Positions 1 through 6,548 of a DNA stretch of 22,916 bases are shown piece after piece (the first letter of the stretch is position 1; every line of letters starts with the position of its first letter). Source of the stretch: JACCUZ01 sp038246575 (lineage in GTDB: Bacteria; Actinomycetota; Actinomycetes; JACCUZ01). A program made the translations under genes and the position numbers. The DNA is taken from assembly GCA_038246575.1 (NCBI GenBank), contig JBBRVU010000051.1:1-22916 (forward strand), in the 5' to 3' direction. The notes under the pieces are model-generated. The model worked only from the letters and a program-made list of their open reading frames with translations, ran no database searches and was not told the DNA's origin.

Positions 1-552
1 ATCCCCGCGGGCGCTTCCGACCACCCCCTGGGCGGGCTGGGATTCGCGTCCTGGGCCCATGAGCTGGTGGAGCAGGAGCAGACCCTCGGGGTCTTCTTCG
101 ACACCGTCATCGCGTGCGCGGTGACCGGGAGCACGCAGGCCGGGATGGTTGCGGGGTTCGCCGCCCTCACCGATGCTGGCGGGCGCCCGCGCCGCGTCCT
201 CGGGATCGATGCATCCGCCAAGCCGACGGAGACCCGCGACCAGGTCGCGCGCATCGCGCGCGCCACGGCCGCTCTCATCGGCGTCGGTCGCGAGCTGCGC
301 GCCGACGAGATCGAGCTCGACGAGCGCTACCACGCGGGGACCTACGGCATCCCGGACGACTCGACGCTGGACGCCATGCGGGTCGCGGCGCGCACCGAGG
401 GGATGGTGACCGACCCGGTCTACGAGGGGAAGTCGATGGCCGGGCTGATCGACCTCGTCAGTCGTGGCGAGATCGCGCGCGACTCGACCGTGCTGTACGC
501 GCATCTCGGCGGCCAGCCGGCACTCAACGGCTACAGCGCCCTGTTCAGCTGA
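1..552 (+). CDS. acdS: 1-aminocyclopropane-1-carboxylate (ACC) deaminase, 3' part
   Basis: This PLP enzyme opens ACC, the plant ethylene precursor, to 2-oxobutyrate and ammonia. The reading frame is open from base 1, so the gene starts upstream; 183 C-terminal residues remain of a family length near 338, and the N-terminal part with the PLP lysine is missing. Family blocks are clear: IPAGASDHPLGGLGF at the left edge, TGSTQAGM, and TDPVYEGKSM. Two residues separate true ACC deaminases from D-cysteine desulfhydrases. The Glu after the active-site Tyr (YEGK, codon 424-426) and the Leu 27 residues later (HLGG, codon 505-507) are both the ACC-deaminase type (Glu295 and Leu322 in Pseudomonas numbering). 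The gene converges on the cupin gene and lies near a GntR regulator, as reported for acdS in other actinobacteria. Its promoter is outside the window. Confidence 0.93.
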   Translation: MPAGASDHPLGGLGFASWAHELVEQEQTLGVFFDTVIACAVTGSTQAGMVAGFAALTDAGGRPRRVLGIDASAKPTETRDQVARIARATAALIGVGRELRADEIELDERYHAGTYGIPDDSTLDAMRVAARTEGMVTDPVYEGKSMAGLIDLVSRGEIARDSTVLYAHLGGQPALNGYSALFS

Positions 553-571
553 CGCATCGGCGCAGACCGAC

Positions 572-931
572 CTAACCCGTCCGCCGCTCGGCCGTGAGCT
601 CACCGGGTGCGTCCCCGGTGTTGACCGTCTCGCTCGGCTCGATCAGCAACACCTCGGCGCCCTCGGACGACATCGGCTGGTGGTGCACCCCACGTGGGAC
701 GACGTGGAGCTGTCCCGGTCCGAGCACGACCTCGCCGTCATCCAGCCTGATCGTCAGCGAGCCGGTGATGACGAGGAACATCTCGTCGGTCTCGGGGTGG
801 CTGTGCCGGGTGAACTCACCCCGGGCCTTGACCACGCGGACGTCGTAGTCGTTGAGCACCGCCACCGTCAGCGGCGACCACGGCACGCTCAGCGAGGCGA
901 GACGATCGGCGAGATCCACTGGTTCGGCCAT
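572..931 (-). CDS. small single-domain cupin protein
   Basis: A 119-residue protein made almost entirely of one cupin beta-barrel. Cupin motif 1 is HSHPETDEMFLVITG (His43, His45, Glu50 as likely metal ligands) and motif 2 is GQLHVVPRGVHH with a further His at 83-84, so a mononuclear metal site looks intact. Substrate and reaction cannot be told from sequence; such proteins may be isomerases, dioxygenases or sugar- or ligand-binding proteins. I chose ATG at 931. A frame-internal ATG at 967 lies inside the proposed operator and would add 12 poorly conserved residues. The gene is divergent from gntR and convergent with acdS (19 bp between stops). A shared control region with gntR suggests it belongs to the same regulon. 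Confidence 0.85.
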   Translation of the reverse strand: MAEPVDLADRLASLSVPWSPLTVAVLNDYDVRVVKARGEFTRHSHPETDEMFLVITGSLTIRLDDGEVVLGPGQLHVVPRGVHHQPMSSEGAEVLLIEPSETVNTGDAPGELTAERRTG

Positions 932-965
932 GTCCCCATGGTGGTCCACGCCGGTGAGGCCCAAC

Positions 966-987
966 ATTGGATCCAGTATTCGTTACG
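966..987. promoter_or_regulatory. candidate GntR operator, copy 1 (gntR/cupin divergent promoter)
   Basis: On the minus strand the 22-bp site reads CGTA, two variable bases, GAATACTGGAT, then CCAAT. It matches a site at 2881-2902 at 17 of 22 positions. Its core is an imperfect palindrome around TGGATCCA (963-980, 7 of 9 pairs). It ends 8 bp before the gntR start and covers the first four bases of the predicted gntR -10 box (984-989), so a bound repressor could block gntR and probably the cupin gene. That the regulator is this GntR is inferred from proximity. Confidence 0.6.
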
Positions 988-989
988 GT
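984..989 (+). promoter_or_regulatory. predicted -10 box of gntR (leaderless)
   Basis: TACGGT fits the actinobacterial TANNNT consensus and lies 6 nt before the GTG start at 996. No Shine-Dalgarno sequence precedes the start, so transcription probably begins at or next to the start codon. The box overlaps the 3' end of the proposed operator. Confidence 0.5.
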
Positions 990-995
990 ACGCAC

Positions 996-1694
996 GTGAC
1001 AGCCACGGAGTCCGCCGCGAGCTATCGGCGGCCACCCACGGCGCAGGAGGCCGTTCTCGTCGAGGTGCGCCGGCTCATCGCAGCCGGCGAGCTGCGCCCC
1101 GGCGCGCAGATCGTGCAGGACGCCCTGGCCGCCGACCTCGGCGTGAGCCGGGTTCCACTGCGGGAGGCGCTGAAGATCCTCGAGGGCGAGGGCCAGGTCA
1201 CCTACGTCGCCCACCGGGGCTACTTCGTCACCGAGCTCTCGCTGAACGACCTGCTCGAGGTCTACCGGATCCGCCAGCTGCTGGAGGACGAGGCGGTGCG
1301 CCTGGCCGTCCCGCACCTGAGCGCCGAGGGCGTCGCGCGGCTCGAAGCGGTGCAGCTGGAGGTCGAGACGGCGGCCGCGGCGGCCGACGTCGTCGCCATG
1401 ACGAGCACCAACCGACGCTTTCACTTCGTCGTGATAGAGGCGTGCCGGATGCCCCGGCTGGTGCGGCTGATCCGCGTGCTGTGGGACGCCACCGAGGTCT
1501 ACCGCTCGGTCTACTACAACGATCCTGACAACCGCAGGCAGGTGCTGGCCGAGCACGTAGCCGTCGTGGCCGCCGTCAAGGCCGGCGACGTCGAGGCGAC
1601 CCTCGAGATGCTCACCCGGCATCGCAACAGCGCGGTCGCTGCACTACGACCGGTGCTCGCCCACACGCCGGTGGACGAGGACGCCGTCAGCTGA
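996..1694 (+). CDS. GntR-family transcriptional regulator (FCD/FadR type)
   Basis: A 232-residue one-component regulator. Residues 15-78 form the winged helix-turn-helix, with the recognition stretch LAADLGVSRVPLREALK followed by the HRGYFV wing. Residues 84-215 are the all-helical FCD ligand domain; Asn139, His143, His187 and His209 fit its usual metal-binding set. Start choice: the frame is open much further upstream, but family similarity begins near this GTG, which follows a TACGGT box by 6 nt. GntR proteins next to acdS in Actinobacteria have been called AcdAR, so this may sense ACC, a product of its breakdown or an acyl-CoA; the ligand is not visible in the sequence. Matching motifs at its own promoter and the dehydrogenase promoter suggest autoregulation and control of both neighbours. 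Its stop overlaps that of the convergent dehydrogenase by 8 bp. Confidence 0.92.
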   Translation: MTATESAASYRRPPTAQEAVLVEVRRLIAAGELRPGAQIVQDALAADLGVSRVPLREALKILEGEGQVTYVAHRGYFVTELSLNDLLEVYRIRQLLEDEAVRLAVPHLSAEGVARLEAVQLEVETAAAAADVVAMTSTNRRFHFVVIEACRMPRLVRLIRVLWDATEVYRSVYYNDPDNRRQVLAEHVAVVAAVKAGDVEATLEMLTRHRNSAVAALRPVLAHTPVDEDAVS

Positions 1695-2874
1695 AGGCGT
1701 TGACCCCGGTCAGCGCCTGACCGATCACCAGCGTGTGCACCTCCGAGGTCCCCTCGTAGGTGAGCACCGACTCCAGGTTGTTGGCGTGGCGCATCACGGA
1801 GTACTCCAGGGTGATCCCGCTGGCCCCCAGGATGGTCCGGCACTCGCGGGCGATGGCGATGGCCTCGCGCACGTTGTTGAGCTTGCCGAGACTGACCTGA
1901 CGCGCCTCCAGCCGGCCGTCGTCCTTGAGTCGTCCCAGGTGCATCGCCAGCAGGAACCCCTTCTGCAGCTCGAGGGCCATGTCGGCAAGCTTCTTCTGCG
2001 TGAGCTGGAAACCCGCCACCGGCCGGTCGAACGCCTGCCGGTCCAGGGAGTACGCGATGGCGGTCTCGAGGCAGTCGCGCGCGGCCCCCAGCGCGCCGAA
2101 CACGATCCCGAAGCGCGCCTCGTCGAGGCAGGCCAGCGGCCCCCGTAGCGAGGTGGCCCCTGGCAGCACCGCGTCGGCCGGCAGCCGAACCGACTCGAGC
2201 ACCAGCTCCGAGGTCACCGAAGCCCGCAGCGACAGCTTGCGATGAAGCACCGGCGCCGCGAACCCGGCAGTGTCGGTGGGCACGATGAACCCGCGGATCC
2301 CGTCCTCGGTCTGCGCCCACACGATCGCGACCTCCGCGATCGAACCGTTGGTGATCCACATCTTGGTGCCGTCGAGCACCCAGTCGTCACCGTCGCGGCG
2401 GGCCCGGGTCCGCATCCCGCCCGGGTTCGAGCCGAAGTCGGACTCGGTGAGACCGAAGCAGCCGATGACGTCGCCGGCGGCCATCGACGGCAGCCAGCGC
2501 TGCTTCTGCTCCTCCGAGCCCCAGCGATGAATCGCGAACATGGCCAGCGACCCCTGCACGGAGACGAAGCTGCGGGCGCCCGAGTCGCCGGCCTCGAGCT
2601 CCAGGCAGGCCAGGCCGTAGGCCAGAGCACTGGTGCCCGCGCAGCCGTAGCCCTCCAGGTGCATCCCCAGCAGCCCGAGCGCACCGAACTCCTTGCCCAT
2701 CTCGCGCGGGAAGGTGCCGGCCTCGAACCACTCCGCGACGTTCGGCCGGATCTTCTCGGTGACCATCGCCCGGACGGTGCTCTGGATCGAGCGTTCCTCG
2801 TCGCTCAGCAGGTGGTCGATCGCGAGCAGCTCGAGCGGGCCCACGGGCGCGACGGGCTTGGGAGCAGTGGTCAT
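1687..2874 (-). CDS. gcdH: acyl-CoA dehydrogenase, glutaryl-CoA dehydrogenase-like
   Basis: A 395-residue FAD enzyme. If it is a true GcdH it oxidises and decarboxylates glutaryl-CoA to crotonyl-CoA in lysine and tryptophan breakdown. Similarity to human GCDH runs the whole length: GYGCAG, the RSFVSVQGSL block with the substrate-contacting Arg-Ser region, the FAD-binding block CFGLTESDFGSNP, the WITNGSIA block, and the C-terminal TYEGTSEVH holding the catalytic base Glu374. Start ATG 2874 follows a TACGAT box by 6 nt with no Shine-Dalgarno, so it is probably leaderless. The site at 2881-2902 overlaps this box completely, implying control by the adjacent GntR. Substrate choice among short-chain acyl-CoAs is inferred from similarity, not proven. 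Confidence 0.85.
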   Translation of the reverse strand: MTTAPKPVAPVGPLELLAIDHLLSDEERSIQSTVRAMVTEKIRPNVAEWFEAGTFPREMGKEFGALGLLGMHLEGYGCAGTSALAYGLACLELEAGDSGARSFVSVQGSLAMFAIHRWGSEEQKQRWLPSMAAGDVIGCFGLTESDFGSNPGGMRTRARRDGDDWVLDGTKMWITNGSIAEVAIVWAQTEDGIRGFIVPTDTAGFAAPVLHRKLSLRASVTSELVLESVRLPADAVLPGATSLRGPLACLDEARFGIVFGALGAARDCLETAIAYSLDRQAFDRPVAGFQLTQKKLADMALELQKGFLLAMHLGRLKDDGRLEARQVSLGKLNNVREAIAIARECRTILGASGITLEYSVMRHANNLESVLTYEGTSEVHTLVIGQALTGVNAFS

Positions 2875-2880
2875 CGCCGG

Positions 2881-2886
2881 ATCGTA
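2881..2886 (-). promoter_or_regulatory. predicted -10 box of the acyl-CoA dehydrogenase gene (leaderless)
   Basis: TACGAT on the minus strand ends 6 nt before the ATG at 2874, and there is no Shine-Dalgarno sequence between them. This gives the dehydrogenase its own promoter in the 42 bp after the phosphatase gene. Confidence 0.5.
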
Positions 2887-2902
2887 TCCAATATTCAGTA
2901 CG
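2881..2902. promoter_or_regulatory. candidate GntR operator, copy 2 (dehydrogenase promoter)
   Basis: On the minus strand the site reads CGTA, two variable bases, GAATATTGGAT, then ACGAT, matching the 966-987 site at 17 of 22 positions. The shared half-site is GAATAYTGGAT; the right half is less palindromic than in copy 1. The last six bases, TACGAT, are themselves the predicted -10 box of the acyl-CoA dehydrogenase gene, so binding would block polymerase directly. Confidence 0.6.
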
Positions 2903-2916
2903 GCCGGGAGTCCGGG

Positions 2917-4029
2917 TCAGTCCCGCCAGACGAGCACGACCGCGCGGTCGTCGTTGTGCGCCGCCGCCACCCGGTCGATCAGCTTGCGAGCGCCGTGCCG
3001 GAACCCCTTCGTCACCAGTCGCTCCGCCTCGCCGACCAGCTTGTCGATGCCCACGTCGATGTCCTGACCCGGCTTCTCGATCAGCCCGTCGGTGAACAGC
3101 AGCAGGGCGTCACCGCGGTCCAGCCGGCCGCCCTCGCTGATGAACTTGGCGTCGGGGAAGACCCCGAGCAGCGGCCCCTCGCTGGCCCCGCTGACCCGCC
3201 AACGCCCCGAACCGGCGGAAAAATGAACGGCCGGCGGGTGCCCGGCCACCGACACGACGTAGTCACCGGTCTCGAGGTCCAGCACGACATGGGCGACCGT
3301 GGCGAAGCCCTCGTCCCACTGCTGGCGCAGCAGGTACCGGTTTGCCGCGGGCAGGAACTCCTCGTGCGGACCGGAACCGAGCAGCCCACCGAACGCGCCC
3401 GAGAGCAGCAGGGCGCGGGTGCCGGCTGCGGCGCCCTTGCCGGACACGTCGACCAGCGCGATCTCCACCTGCCGGGCGTCGTCAGCCCGGGTCGAGACCA
3501 GGAAGTCTCCCGAGAACGATGCGCCACCGGCCGAGCGGAGCACCACCTCCGCCGACCAGCCCTCCGGGAGCGCTGGCATCTCTCCCTGCGCCGTCAACCG
3601 GTCCCGCAGGTCCACCAGCATCGAGTCGCCCCGGGTCCCCTGCACGCCGAGCCGGCCGCGGCTGCGGGCCATCAGGTGCACGATCGCGCCGGTGACGGCG
3701 ACGACGAGGATGGCCCCGGGTCGGATGGTGCCGACGCGCACGACCTCCATCGTGGCCACGGCAGCCACGACCAGGTCGAGCATCAGCAGGCTGCGCACGC
3801 TGAGCAGGAATCCCCCCAGCAGCAGCACGAGCGCGAGGGCGGACAGCGGGAACCACATCGTGTTCTGCAGGAAGAGCACTCCGAGCGCCGCCGCGAAGAT
3901 GCTCAGGCAGAGCAGGACGAAGCCCTCGGAGTGGAGCACGTGCCGGCGGGCGTAGGTCACCACCCGCCACCGGGCCGGCGAACGACGTCGCGAGCGGCTC
4001 CGGGCGCGCCGGGTCAGGGAGGCCGCCAT
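2917..4029 (-). CDS. membrane-anchored SpoIIE/PP2C-type serine phosphatase
   Basis: A 370-residue PPM-family phosphatase. The basic N-terminus (residues 5-20, mostly Arg and Ser) is followed by about four membrane segments (roughly 37-54, 60-79, 82-101, 106-120), then the cytoplasmic catalytic domain from about 150. Metal-binding motifs of the RsbU/SpoIIE group are present: SGDFL (Asp175), VDVSGKG (193-199), AGHPP (262-266), TDGLIE (313-318) and NDDRAVV (359-365). Such enzymes usually act on a phosphorylated anti-sigma-factor antagonist, but no sigma, anti-sigma or antagonist gene is nearby. There is no recognisable PAS, GAF or HAMP sensor, so the membrane part may itself be the sensor. ATG 4029 is preferred because a TACGGT box lies 7 nt upstream; a GTG at 4038 would fall inside that box. 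Confidence 0.88.
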   Translation of the reverse strand: MAASLTRRARSRSRRRSPARWRVVTYARRHVLHSEGFVLLCLSIFAAALGVLFLQNTMWFPLSALALVLLLGGFLLSVRSLLMLDLVVAAVATMEVVRVGTIRPGAILVVAVTGAIVHLMARSRGRLGVQGTRGDSMLVDLRDRLTAQGEMPALPEGWSAEVVLRSAGGASFSGDFLVSTRADDARQVEIALVDVSGKGAAAGTRALLLSGAFGGLLGSGPHEEFLPAANRYLLRQQWDEGFATVAHVVLDLETGDYVVSVAGHPPAVHFSAGSGRWRVSGASEGPLLGVFPDAKFISEGGRLDRGDALLLFTDGLIEKPGQDIDVGIDKLVGEAERLVTKGFRHGARKLIDRVAAAHNDDRAVVLVWRD

Positions 4030-4036
4030 GGGGAGC

Positions 4037-4042
4037 ACCGTA
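4037..4042 (-). promoter_or_regulatory. predicted -10 box of the phosphatase gene (leaderless)
   Basis: TACGGT on the minus strand, 7 nt before the ATG at 4029. It decides against the upstream GTG start at 4038, which overlaps the box. Confidence 0.45.
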
Positions 4043-4099
4043 TCGATCGTGACGCGTCGTCACCGCCCGTTGTGCGATCCATCCGAGGGAATCGCCTCG

Positions 4100-4113
4100 C
4101 GTCGTCCACGACG
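4100..4113. repeat. inverted repeat upstream of the acetyltransferase gene
   Basis: CGTCGT, two bases, ACGACG: perfect 6-bp arms, placed just before the possible TAGGCA -10 box at 4121. It could be an operator for the acetyltransferase gene, but short GC-rich palindromes arise easily by chance in this composition. Confidence 0.3.
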
Positions 4114-4120
4114 ACTCTGA

Positions 4121-4126
4121 TAGGCA
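4121..4126 (+). promoter_or_regulatory. possible -10 box of the Eis-like gene
   Basis: TAGGCA, 6 nt before the ATG at 4133. The final base departs from TANNNT, but glbO has the same TAGGCA at nearly the same distance from its start. No Shine-Dalgarno precedes the ATG. Confidence 0.35.
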
Positions 4127-4132
4127 CCAGTC

Positions 4133-5371
4133 ATGACCACGAGGCAGACCTGGCAGGTACGCGCCCTCGCCGAGGCGGAGTGTGACGCGTTCGTCAACGT
4201 CGACGCCCACGCCTTCGGCGTCACGGCGCCCGACGAGCTCGACCTGGTGCAGCGCGAGGAGTACGCGCGATCACGCAACATCGGGACGTACGACGGGGAC
4301 GAGCTGGTCGGCATCGCCACCGCGTACGCCTATCGGCTCTCTGTGCCCGGCGCGACGCTGCCGACTGCCGCGGTGAGCTGGGTCGGTGTGCTGCCGACCC
4401 ACCGGCGCCGCGGTGTGCTGTCGGCGCTGATGTCGCACCAGCTGCGCGCCGTGCACGAGGCCGGCGACGAACCGCTGGCAATCCTGTGGGCCTCCGAGCC
4501 GCAGATCTACGGCCGGTTCGGCTACGGGTTGGCCACCCGCAAGTTCTCGGTGTCTGTCCCCCGGGACCCGCATTCGCTGGTGGCGGGGGCACCGGTAGAC
4601 CCCGATCTACGGCTGCGACTTGTCGATGCCGCGGACTGGAAGCTGACAGCCGGTGTCTACGAGGAGGTCGCCCGGGCGCGGCCCGGGATGCCCGAGCGCG
4701 ACGAGGCGATGTGGGTCGACGCCGCTCGTGACATAGCTGCCATGCGCCAGGGCAAGTCGGCGCTGCGCTGCGTGGTCGCGGAGGACGGCAACGGGGTGCG
4801 CGGGTACGCCCGCTACGCGACCAAGCAGTCGTTCAACGACGCCTTCGGTGCCGGGACCGTGTCGGTCCGCGAGGTGCTCGCGGCCGACCCACCCGCGCTC
4901 GCGGCTCTCTACCGGTACCTCTTCGACCTGGACCTCATGGGCACCACGTCGCTGTGGAACGTCCCGGTCGACGGGCCGCTGCTGCACTGGCTGGCCAACC
5001 CACGCAAGGCCCAGCCGGCCCTCGGCGACGCGCTGTACGTCCGGCTCGTCGACGTCGGCGGGGCACTCGCGAGGCGCACGTACAGCGAGGACATCGATGT
5101 CGTCCTCGACGTCAGCGACAGCACCTGTCCCTGGAACGCCGGGCGCTGGCGCCTCACCGGAGGACGCGAAGGCGCGAGCTGCGAGCGCACCGAGGACGAG
5201 GCCGACCTGTCGCTCGGCGTGGTCGACCTGGGGGCCGCCTACCTGGGAGGCACCGACCTGGTCGAGCTAGCCGGCTGCGGTCGGGTCACCGAGCTGCGCC
5301 CAGGATCCCTCCGGCGCGCCGCGATGGCCTTCCACCACACGCCCGCGCCGTGGTCCCCGTCGGTGTTCTGA
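4133..5371 (+). CDS. Eis-like GNAT N-acetyltransferase
   Basis: A 412-residue protein with the layout of the mycobacterial Eis family: an N-terminal GNAT fold with the acetyl-CoA loop VSWVGVLPTHRRRGVLSALM (81-100), a second GNAT-like domain, and a sterol-carrier-protein-like C-terminal domain. Tyr126 in SEPQIYGRFGYG falls at the same number as the general acid Tyr126 of M. tuberculosis Eis, and the chain ends in Phe, whose terminal carboxylate is the general base in that enzyme. Eis proteins acetylate several amines of aminoglycosides and lysines of peptides or proteins; the natural substrate here is unknown. It is divergent from the phosphatase gene across 103 bp and convergent with rpiB (14 bp between stops). 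Confidence 0.9.
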   Translation: MTTRQTWQVRALAEAECDAFVNVDAHAFGVTAPDELDLVQREEYARSRNIGTYDGDELVGIATAYAYRLSVPGATLPTAAVSWVGVLPTHRRRGVLSALMSHQLRAVHEAGDEPLAILWASEPQIYGRFGYGLATRKFSVSVPRDPHSLVAGAPVDPDLRLRLVDAADWKLTAGVYEEVARARPGMPERDEAMWVDAARDIAAMRQGKSALRCVVAEDGNGVRGYARYATKQSFNDAFGAGTVSVREVLAADPPALAALYRYLFDLDLMGTTSLWNVPVDGPLLHWLANPRKAQPALGDALYVRLVDVGGALARRTYSEDIDVVLDVSDSTCPWNAGRWRLTGGREGASCERTEDEADLSLGVVDLGAAYLGGTDLVELAGCGRVTELRPGSLRRAAMAFHHTPAPWSPSVF

Positions 5372-5385
5372 GGGTGGCCCGCCGG

Positions 5386-5868
5386 TCAGAGGGACGGCGG
5401 TGCGGGGAGGGGCGGCAGCTCGCCGGTCGACTCGTATTCGCTGATCAGGTTGATCCGGCGCAGGTGCCGCTCATCGCCGCTGAAAGCGGTCGTCAGGAAC
5501 CGCTCGACCAACCGGGTCGCCTGGTCCAGCGTGTGCATGCGGGCGCCGATGCTCACGACGTTGGCGTCGTTGTGCTCGCGGCCGAGCGAGGCCGTGTCGT
5601 CGTTCCACGCCAGCACGGCGCGCACGCCCGCCACCTTGTTCGCTGCGATCTGCTCGCCGTTGCCCGAGCCGCCGATGACGATGCCGAGGCTCCCGCGGTC
5701 GTTGACCACGGCCTGGGCCGCTCGCAGCACGAACGGCGGGTAGTCATCGACCGGGTCGAGCTCCACCGGCCCGTGGTCGACCGCGTCGTAACCCGCTGCC
5801 TGCAGCCAACCCAGCAGGTGGGTCTTCAGCTCGAAGCCGGCGTGGTCGGAGCCGAGATGCACGCGCAT
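5386..5868 (-). CDS. rpiB: ribose-5-phosphate isomerase B
   Basis: A 160-residue cytosolic enzyme that interconverts ribose 5-phosphate and ribulose 5-phosphate in the pentose phosphate pathway. The N-terminal GSDHAGFELK (Asp8, His9), the IGGSGNGEQIAANKV loop (Ser68, Glu72) and REHNDANV (His99) are all present. Like the mycobacterial enzyme it lacks the Cys base of E. coli RpiB and has Ser68 with Glu72 instead. Length is normal for the actinobacterial form, including its C-terminal tail ISEYESTGELPP. It starts at ATG 5868, only 26 bp from the divergent DUF429 gene, so the two must share a very compact promoter region. Confidence 0.96.
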   Translation of the reverse strand: MRVHLGSDHAGFELKTHLLGWLQAAGYDAVDHGPVELDPVDDYPPFVLRAAQAVVNDRGSLGIVIGGSGNGEQIAANKVAGVRAVLAWNDDTASLGREHNDANVVSIGARMHTLDQATRLVERFLTTAFSGDERHLRRINLISEYESTGELPPLPAPPSL

Positions 5869-5894
5869 GGCGCGCAGTCTGGCAGGACCACGCG

Positions 5895-6548
5895 GTGACG
5901 AGGGTCCTCGGGGTCGACGGTGCCCGGGGTGGCTGGGTGGGCGCCCTGGTCGACGGTGACCAGGTGACCTGGCTCCGGCTGCCGGAGATCGGCGCGGCCC
6001 TCGCGACCGATGTCGCGGTCATCGGTGTCGACATGCCCATCGGCCTGCCCGACCGCGGCCGGCGCGAGTGCGACCTGCTGGCCAAGCGCTCCCTCGGAAA
6101 GGCGCACCCCCGGGTCTTCCTGACACCGCCCCGGGCGGTGCTCGACTGCGCCGACTACGAGGAGGCCGGCCCCCGGCACCGTGAGCTGGCCGACGGCCAC
6201 GGCATGTCCAAGCAGACGTGGAACCTCGTCCCGAAGATCCGCGAGGTGGACGCGGTCGCCGGGGACCCGCGCCTGGTCGAGGTGCATCCCGAGCTCTCCT
6301 TCGCGCGGCTCACGGGCCGCTGCCTGGCGCCGAAGAAGACGGCGGCCGGTCGGCAGGAGCGCCTCGGGGCGTTGCGCGGCTGGCTCCCAGGTCTCGGCGA
6401 CGGCAGTGACGTGCCTGCCGGGGACGACGGCCTCGACGCGCTCGCGGCCGCCTGGTCCGCGGCGCGTTGGGCTGCCGGGACCGCCAGCGTCCTCCCGGCC
6501 GATCCTCCGCTGGACGCGCTCGGCAGGCCGATGCGGATCGTCAGCTGA
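5895..6548 (+). CDS. DUF429 family protein, predicted RNase H-like fold
   Basis: A 217-residue protein. The N-terminal GVDGARGGWVGA, the central GVDMPIGLPD, the TPPRAVLD and KQTWNLVPKI blocks, the VEVHPELSFARL block and the late DDGLDALAAAWSA are typical of DUF429. This family is predicted to have an RNase H-like fold, with Asp residues in GVDGA, GVDMP and DGLDALA as likely metal ligands. No biochemical function is established for the family, and I assign none. GTG 5895 is chosen because AGGA at 5884-5887 precedes it by 7 nt and the conserved first strand begins at once. It is divergent from rpiB and its stop overlaps that of the 61-aa gene by 8 bp. From memory it is not in the corresponding mycobacterial cluster. 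Confidence 0.85.
   Translation: MTRVLGVDGARGGWVGALVDGDQVTWLRLPEIGAALATDVAVIGVDMPIGLPDRGRRECDLLAKRSLGKAHPRVFLTPPRAVLDCADYEEAGPRHRELADGHGMSKQTWNLVPKIREVDAVAGDPRLVEVHPELSFARLTGRCLAPKKTAAGRQERLGALRGWLPGLGDGSDVPAGDDGLDALAAAWSAARWAAGTASVLPADPPLDALGRPMRIVS

Noticed and set aside
1..552. D-cysteine desulfhydrase as an alternative to ACC deaminase
   Set aside because: That enzyme has other residues (such as Ser/Thr) at the two diagnostic positions; here they are Glu and Leu.
2242..4185. 647-codon plus-strand frame over the dehydrogenase and phosphatase genes
   Set aside because: Its sequence is His-, Arg- and Gln-rich noise, and both genes beneath it have intact active sites.
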